DNA from: Apostichopus californicus
Taxonomy: Eukaryota; Echinodermata; Holothuroidea; Aspidochirotida; Stichopodidae
NCBI GenBank assembly: GCA_020650975.1
Contig: JAIPMN010026631.1
Location: 1-24,743 of the forward strand
Length of the DNA stretch: 24,743 nt
Reading direction: 5' to 3'
Shown: positions 20,301 to 24,743 of the stretch, piece after piece
How positions within the stretch are numbered: the stretch's first letter is position 1
How the letters are laid out: the number at the start of each line of letters is the position of its first letter
Notes under the pieces: model-generated
What the model was told of the DNA's origin: nothing
The model's input: the letters and a program-made list of their open reading frames with translations, nothing else
The model's database searches: none
Program-made: the position numbers and the translations under genes

Positions 20301-23300
20301 TGTAAATAAAAGATTGTTGAAATAATAATCAAGATGAAACATACCACTCAACAAATTTGGTAAGTGACACAGTAGCACTCTACACTATTGCTACAAATCT
20401 CTTGAATACAAAACCAAGCTGATGACAGAAATCCATTGAACTAATATGATCCTCCTTGGACCACTTAACCGCTGCAGTAATGAAAATGTCATTCCATTTT
20501 GACTATAAAACTTTGTGAGTTTATCAGGAGCATTTGTGTTTCATATAGGAAGAATGAACGCCATATGAAAATGATATTATGGATGGTCAGAAATGAGGGA
20601 GGTTAAGTTACTAAACAGTTTGGTATTCTAATAATTAGATAATATACATACTACGTGCCTCTTTCAGGAGCTTTCAAAATTAGAAGACAAGGTCCTTCTT
20701 CACACACAGAGATGTTTGTGTAAATGATTAAGAAGAATATTTAAGCTAAACTGCTTTTCTCTTTTCTTCTTGTAAATAAATACCAAAAGAATGCAAAACA
20801 ACACTAGACCAAAACTTGTCCTGGTCAATGTTATCCTGTTACCTCTGATCTTCTCTGCAGGTAATCATACCTCCATCCAAATGACGTTAGATCCTTCTCA
20901 TCCTAGGATGTGTCCAGACTGTCGCTTCCTCGGAGCAGACCACGGTAATAAAAATATCTCTTGTGGTACTTATTGCTTTGTAAAGCAATGAAATTACCAA
21001 TGGCACTAATCAAAGGATTGAGATGCTGTCGTATTGGCAATTAAATGTCCACCTTTTCTTATCTTTCACCTTTTCCTTTCCTTTTCATATGTTCTATATG
21101 GAGATTTGGGCTCTCCATTATCAAAACAATACCAATATAATGAAATGGCACTTTATTAGGGAGATGCTTATTTCTACAGCTTCGTTTGAGATGAAAATTC
21201 ACGTTAAGCATAGAAGGTTTTGGACAAGTCACATTTACTTTACTCTTTTCACCCATTGCATTTGATTCTTCCCATCAGTGGTGACTCCTCTCAGAAAGTT
21301 GCTAAATGCTGCTCTTTCAAATTGGGATATGACTGCGACAGTGCTCAACAATATGGAAAGAGTCTTGAATATTAAGTTTCCTGAACCATCCAGCCAGACT
21401 AAGCAAGTAAGAGTAATTAATATGTCGTCTCTGTTAAAGTATTTCCTTGCTGGTAATAGTTTATTGTAAAATGAATATGGTGTGAGAGTAATATATTGTT
21501 GTCAATCTGATTTTAATCAATTGTCATATGATGATAATATGGTTGTTATTTTGTTTCAAAAAGAATCAAATCACATGATCTTTACTTCATGGTAGAAGGC
21601 TGATGAAACCCTCCAAGCTCTCAACTTGGTCATTATCTGTGTTTGAAGTATATTAACATAGAAAATCCACATTGTGCAAGTGAGTACACTAAATGCCTAT
21701 CCTTGTGCCAACAAAAGGCAATAGTTGATAAGAATACCGGAGGTGGATTAAGAATATATTTATGTGTTCTACTTATTATAATTTCCATACAATTATGTAA
21801 TGCTTATTTCAACATCATTCAACAAGCCACTGCTTATGCTATTTTAACTGGGCAAAAAAGTGAAGAGTGTATTCAAATGATTTCCCTTGATTTAATCCTG
21901 GATACTTTGCCATGGCCACAGCCATGGTGTCAGTAAGGGGGCAGGGGGAGGGGGCCTTGGGTGTAGCATCCCCAGAAATTTTTTGCTGTTGGCTAGATTT
22001 ACTGTTGTTGGGCAAACCGTGTGGCTTGTCATGAAGATCATGATGTTTTACAGGTAAATAGCTGTCGAGAAAATGTAAAATTTCATCAGGCCCATGATCC
22101 ATACAGACTGTTGAGTGCATGCACTGATCACCCAGTTTCTCGGATTCACATGATGATACAATTTAAGTAATTACAATTTTATCATCTAAAACCTCAAATG
22201 GTAAGCATATTCATATTTCTGTGGTATCAGATCAACTGTTTTTGATAGAGGTAACTCTGTTCATTTCTTGACGAAGTGTCACATCCAGAGGCGGACTGGG
22301 TCTTAAAACCGGCCCGGGCATTCTTCACCTATTCATTGATATGTTACTTACATAGTGATCGCCATCCTGGGTCTAAGGGGTGAGGTTGTCCCCCTCCCCA
22401 TTGAGATTTTTTTGAAGTTAAAGTATGCCTAGATGCAAAATGGTGCTATATTTCTCAATTTTGAGGGTTACAATAATCCTTTAAAAAAGACCCAAACATA
22501 ATTTTCCAGAAGCAAGTTAAAAACGTAAACAATAATATATGTTTTAAAATGGATTTTATTTAGTTTTTCAAGCATTATGTGACAACATGCTTGAAAAAAA
22601 AATGGAAGAAATCCTAAATAAAATCCATTAGCATGGACGGGTTGCCAATAGCAGTCTTTCGTTACGAACTAAAAGACTATTTAACGTGGTGATTTCATGA
22701 GCTGATTCCCACAGTAAAAAATGTATTTCTACACGGCACGTCTGTATTTTATTAACTACTGTGAAAATGGGCTGTAATTTTTACCAGGCTCCCCAGCCCA
22801 TTGGCCCACCGGGCATTGCCCAAATGTGTGTGGCCAGTCAGCCACTGTTCACATCTGCGGTAAACCTCAGTTCTTAATGTACCCATAAGCGTTAGACAGT
22901 GGTGCCAAAATATTTAAAACATGAGGGACTTAAAGCCATTGGTTGGTCTGTTCCAAATAACAAGTTTGTTTTTGGAGGTGCTATGGTGGCCACCTCAAAG
23001 TTTCGAGATGAACTGTCGGTTGGAGAAGCATGTTGGAAACGATTAACCATTCTGATCAAATTTGTTACTTTTAATATTCAAATATGTTTGTTATCTTGTA
23101 AGATGCTGCTTTTCTTCTGCAGGATCTTAGTGATGAGTGTGGTATATGCTACACATACAGACTGGATATTGGGATCCCTGATGCAGTATGTGACAACACT
23201 CAATGCAGCAGACCCTATCACAAGAGTTGCTTATATGAGGTGTGTATGTAAACTAACACATATGTCTACATTAATGTTGGTCAATTTTAGGACTCATTTT

Positions 23301-23994
23301 TTTTGTTCTGCTTCCAAATATCAGTGTTTATGAAGATTTTTTTTTTATATGTTTATAGTTTTACTTGAAGGAAGAAATGCATACCACCCAACTCTAATGG
23401 TTTCACCGTGAGACTCACACGTCTATGTTTCAACTGAAAGTGTACAATACATGAGTTTTCACTTTAGAACCCTTTGTTAAATATGCATGTTTCCAGCACT
23501 GATCTTAAGGTTTAAATCTTTGTGTGGTACATTGGCAGATTTGGAAATGTAACCTTCCAACTCTAATGGTTTTACCGTGAGACTCACAGGTTTATGTTTC
23601 AACTGAAAGTGGGATCTCCAAATCTCACATGCATAAATCTTTAACCAATAAACAAACGTAAAGAAGATTTACATTGAATTATGGATATTTTTGGGTACAA
23701 TAAAAGAGTTTTGACTTTAGAACCCTTTGTTAAATATGCATGTTTCCAGCACTGATCTTCAGGTTTAAATCTTTGTGTGGTACATTGGCAGATTTGGAAA
23801 TGTAACCTTCTGTTTTGCATTCTTTTTCATGAATAAGCCTTGAATAAGCCATGAATAAGAGTATAATTTTTTTTTTTTTCCACTTACAGTGGTTGCGATC
23901 TCTATCTACTGGAAGTGATAAGTTTGGTTTCAACAATGCAACTGGCGAATGCCCTTACTGTGGTACAAACATCACCATCCAGAAACCAAATTGA
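14337..23994 (+). CDS. FANCL: FANCL, Fanconi anemia RING E3 ubiquitin ligase; 11 coding exons, 372 aa
   Basis: FANCL is the catalytic subunit of the Fanconi core complex. With UBE2T it monoubiquitinates FANCD2/FANCI in crosslink repair. Coding exons: 14337-14420, 16046-16104, 16686-16803, 17155-17261, 18062-18158, 18895-18963, 19938-20088, 20861-20944, 21279-21406, 23123-23239, 23890-23994. Phases close over 1119 nt; human is 375 aa. Layout: E2-like fold (about 1-100), double-RWD/URD domain (about 105-295, with YPLEVPDCTVDLP and FLGADH), then the RING. All eight zinc ligands are present: C305, C308, C322, C327, H332, C335, C359 and C362. I307 and W339 match human I309 and W341 at the E2 interface. 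The start ATG (AAAGATGG) gives an N-terminus like human in length; the exon stays open upstream to its acceptor at 14303. Confidence 0.97.
14421..16045. other. FANCL intron after first coding exon
   Basis: 1.6 kb bounded by GTGATAAGG and CCCAACAG. At 15111-15350 it holds overlapping short frames on both strands. The minus-strand frame has a hydrophobic segment (KKTVVLVCVYVALAGAL) but no recognised family. The rest shows nothing I can name. Confidence 0.5.
16397..16416. repeat. Poly-C tract
   Basis: A run of seven C, one T and about twelve C in the FANCL intron between coding exons 2 and 3 is a low-complexity tract, prone to length change. Confidence 0.9.
17262..18061. other. FANCL intron 4 with inverted repeat and G-runs
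   Basis: Ordinary GT-AG intron. It carries TGGTTGTCC at 17306-17314 facing GGACAACCA at 17344-17352, and the two ten-base G runs at 17490-17515. No exon or RNA gene was seen. Confidence 0.6.
17490..17515 (+). repeat. Paired G10 runs (possible G-quadruplex)
   Basis: Two runs of ten G separated by ATTGGT lie in the transcribed strand of FANCL intron 4. Each run can supply several G-triplets, so an intronic RNA or DNA quadruplex is possible. This is a structural inference only. Confidence 0.65.
18964..19937. other. FANCL intron 6
   Basis: 974 nt between CAG|GTCTGTAG and CGTTAACACAG. AT-rich, with no recognisable exon, repeat or RNA gene. Confidence 0.6.
20089..20860. other. FANCL intron 7
   Basis: 772 nt between CTAG|GTAAGTC and TTCTCTGCAG. 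The open frame that enters the next exon from 20791 is unspliced intron read-through, not extra coding sequence. Nothing else was recognised. Confidence 0.6.
22286..22847. mobile_element. Non-autonomous hAT-like element, 562 bp, in FANCL intron 9
   Basis: The left end CAGAGGCGGACTGG and the inverted right end CAGTGGCTGACTGG match at 12 of 14 bases. Flanks GTCACATC (22278-22285) and TTCACATC (22848-22855) form an 8-bp target duplication with one mismatch. Subterminal GC-rich blocks (CCGGCCCGGGCATT near the left, ACCGGGCATTGCCC near the right) are also partly inverted. No transposase frame is present. The diverged ends and duplication imply an older insertion than the element at 62-336. Confidence 0.82.
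22550..22627. repeat. 78-bp hairpin inside the hAT-like element
   Basis: The outer arms TGGATTTTATTTAG (22550-22563) and CTAAATAAAATCCA (22614-22627) are perfectly inverted. The inner arms TTTTTCAAGCAT (22564-22575) and ATGCTTGAAAAA (22587-22598) are too. The loop is 11 nt, and a 15-nt bulge sits on the right side. This makes 26 paired bases in all. Confidence 0.9.
23388..23810. repeat. Interrupted tandem duplication in FANCL intron 10
   Basis: Block A (55 bp, starting CCAACTCTAATGG) is at 23388-23442 and 23557-23611. Block B (116 bp, containing AGAACCCTTTGTTAAATATG) is at 23442-23557 and 23695-23810. The copies are nearly identical. The order is A-B-A-spacer-B; the second copy has about 83 extra bases between A and B. 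So an approximately 170-bp unit duplicated in tandem, with a later insertion in one copy or deletion in the other. No coding potential. Confidence 0.88.
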
Positions 23995-24743
23995 ACATTG
24001 TGAATGCCAAGTAGAGAATATGAACACTGAATAGAGAAATGATTTACTTCACTGGCTGTTATTGTCTCATGGAATATAGATATATTTCATTAAGCCAGCA
24101 CCTTCAGAAGAATTTATATATCAACCAGGAGTTGAAATTACAAACTTAGAAGTGTAGGGCTTCAGCAATGATACATGTACAATCATAATAATGATAATAC
24201 TTAATTTGCATAGCGCATTATCTGGCGGTCTCAATGTACTTTACAAGAAACAAAATGAATACAAAACTACAGCATAGTAGAACAAAAAGATACAAAAAAG
24301 GGTCGAGAAAAAAAAAAGGTAAAATGAGGGTGGCACGTGAATAAGTGAGTTTTTATGATGCTTTAACTTCATGTAATTATTGTTGATTATAAATGTGTAA
24401 TATGACTCTTTTAGTGATGCCTTTTGACTGTTGTTCTGGACATGAGTCACCATTGGAATGAACAAGTGCATTTTTCTGGATGATGGCAATCTTTGTCAAA
24501 TGTTCTCAGATTGTATTTTGCTTGACCTTTGAATTCACAAATCAAATGTGAAACTGGTAGCCAATATTTCTGTAATCTTGCAGTTGTCAGAGGAAAAGAG
24601 ATTAGATGCCATTAGATTCCACTGTACCACATTCAGCAGATGGAATACCCTGTTATCTATTGATGGGAGAGTTGGGTATTTATCATGACATTGGCAATCA
24701 ATACTACATGATCTGGGGTCAATTTGGATGTTCAGGATTAATG
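23995..24743 (+). other. FANCL: FANCL 3' UTR and flank
   Basis: No canonical AATAAA or ATTAAA follows the FANCL stop in the remaining 750 bp. Variants such as AATATA near 24074 or AATACA near 24258 could serve, so the mRNA end is unresolved. No further gene is seen. Confidence 0.5.
24185..24375. repeat. Probable dispersed-repeat relic (TTTGCATAGCGC type)
   Basis: ATAATACTTAATTTGCATAG then CGCATTATC, CAATGTACTTTACAA, an A-rich stretch and AATAAGTGAGTTTTTATGAT resemble a dispersed repeat I recall from marine animal genomes (TATATAGCGC...CAAAGCGCTTTACA). The similarity is from memory and the copy is diverged. Confidence 0.4.

Larger units (their letters stand above)
21407..23122. other. FANCL intron 9, largest intron of the gene
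   Basis: 1.7 kb between CAA|GTAAGAG and TTCTTCTGCAG. It hosts the hAT-like element at 22286-22847. A GC-rich patch at 21911-21960 includes the inverted CCATGGC/GCCATGG pair and a G-rich tract. Open frames here have no recognised similarity. Confidence 0.6.

Noticed and set aside
21839-22120. Minus-strand 93-codon ORF in FANCL intron 9
   Set aside because: Low-complexity, proline/serine-rich and without splice context or known similarity. Probably chance.
22899-23333. 144-codon plus-strand ORF, longest in the window
   Set aside because: It runs through intron 9, exon 10 and intron 10 in a different frame from the RING exon. The true FANCL frame (CGIC, VCDNTQC) lies in another frame at 23123-23239.
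1-24743. CRISPR arrays, bacterial operons, phage or viral genes
   Set aside because: No regularly spaced identical repeats, no bacterial-style genes and no viral protein signatures were seen. The window is eukaryotic with ordinary split genes.

Overview
The window is animal nuclear DNA. It is AT-rich, introns carry most of the sequence, splice sites are canonical, and non-autonomous hAT elements are present. Nothing bacterial, such as Shine-Dalgarno sites, operons or long ORFs, was seen. Protein similarity and intron style suggest an invertebrate, possibly a marine deuterostome such as an echinoderm. That placement is inference.

Two complete conserved genes lie head to head. On the minus strand, 12920 down to 2271, is CRNKL1 (Crooked neck-like 1/Clf1/Syf3), a HAT-repeat scaffold of the spliceosome. 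I rebuilt 15 coding exons with every phase closing, giving 673 aa. On the plus strand, 14337-23994, is FANCL, the RING E3 ubiquitin ligase of the Fanconi anemia core complex. I rebuilt 11 coding exons giving 372 aa, with all eight zinc ligands of the RING present. The start codons are about 1.4 kb apart. The CpG-richer stretch between them is probably a bidirectional promoter, and FANCL very likely has a non-coding first exon there.

The left 1.5 kb holds a 275-bp hAT MITE with a perfect 8-bp target duplication. It also holds what looks like the terminal exon of an unrecognised plus-strand membrane-protein gene. The poly(A) signals of that gene and of CRNKL1 face each other only about 55 bp apart. 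The right 0.75 kb is FANCL 3' flank with a probable dispersed-repeat relic.

The introns contain a second hAT-like element with an internal hairpin, a broken tandem duplication, an inverted-repeat element, a decayed minisatellite and poly-G/poly-C runs. The two genes do not share a pathway beyond possible co-transcription. CRNKL1 acts in pre-mRNA splicing, and FANCL monoubiquitinates FANCD2/FANCI in interstrand-crosslink repair.

The best observation is that CRNKL1 intron 6 is a minor-spliceosome (U12-type) AT-AC intron. It has a consensus donor, branch site and AC acceptor, and it sits inside a gene for a core splicing factor. I found no sign of a wholly new multi-gene system.
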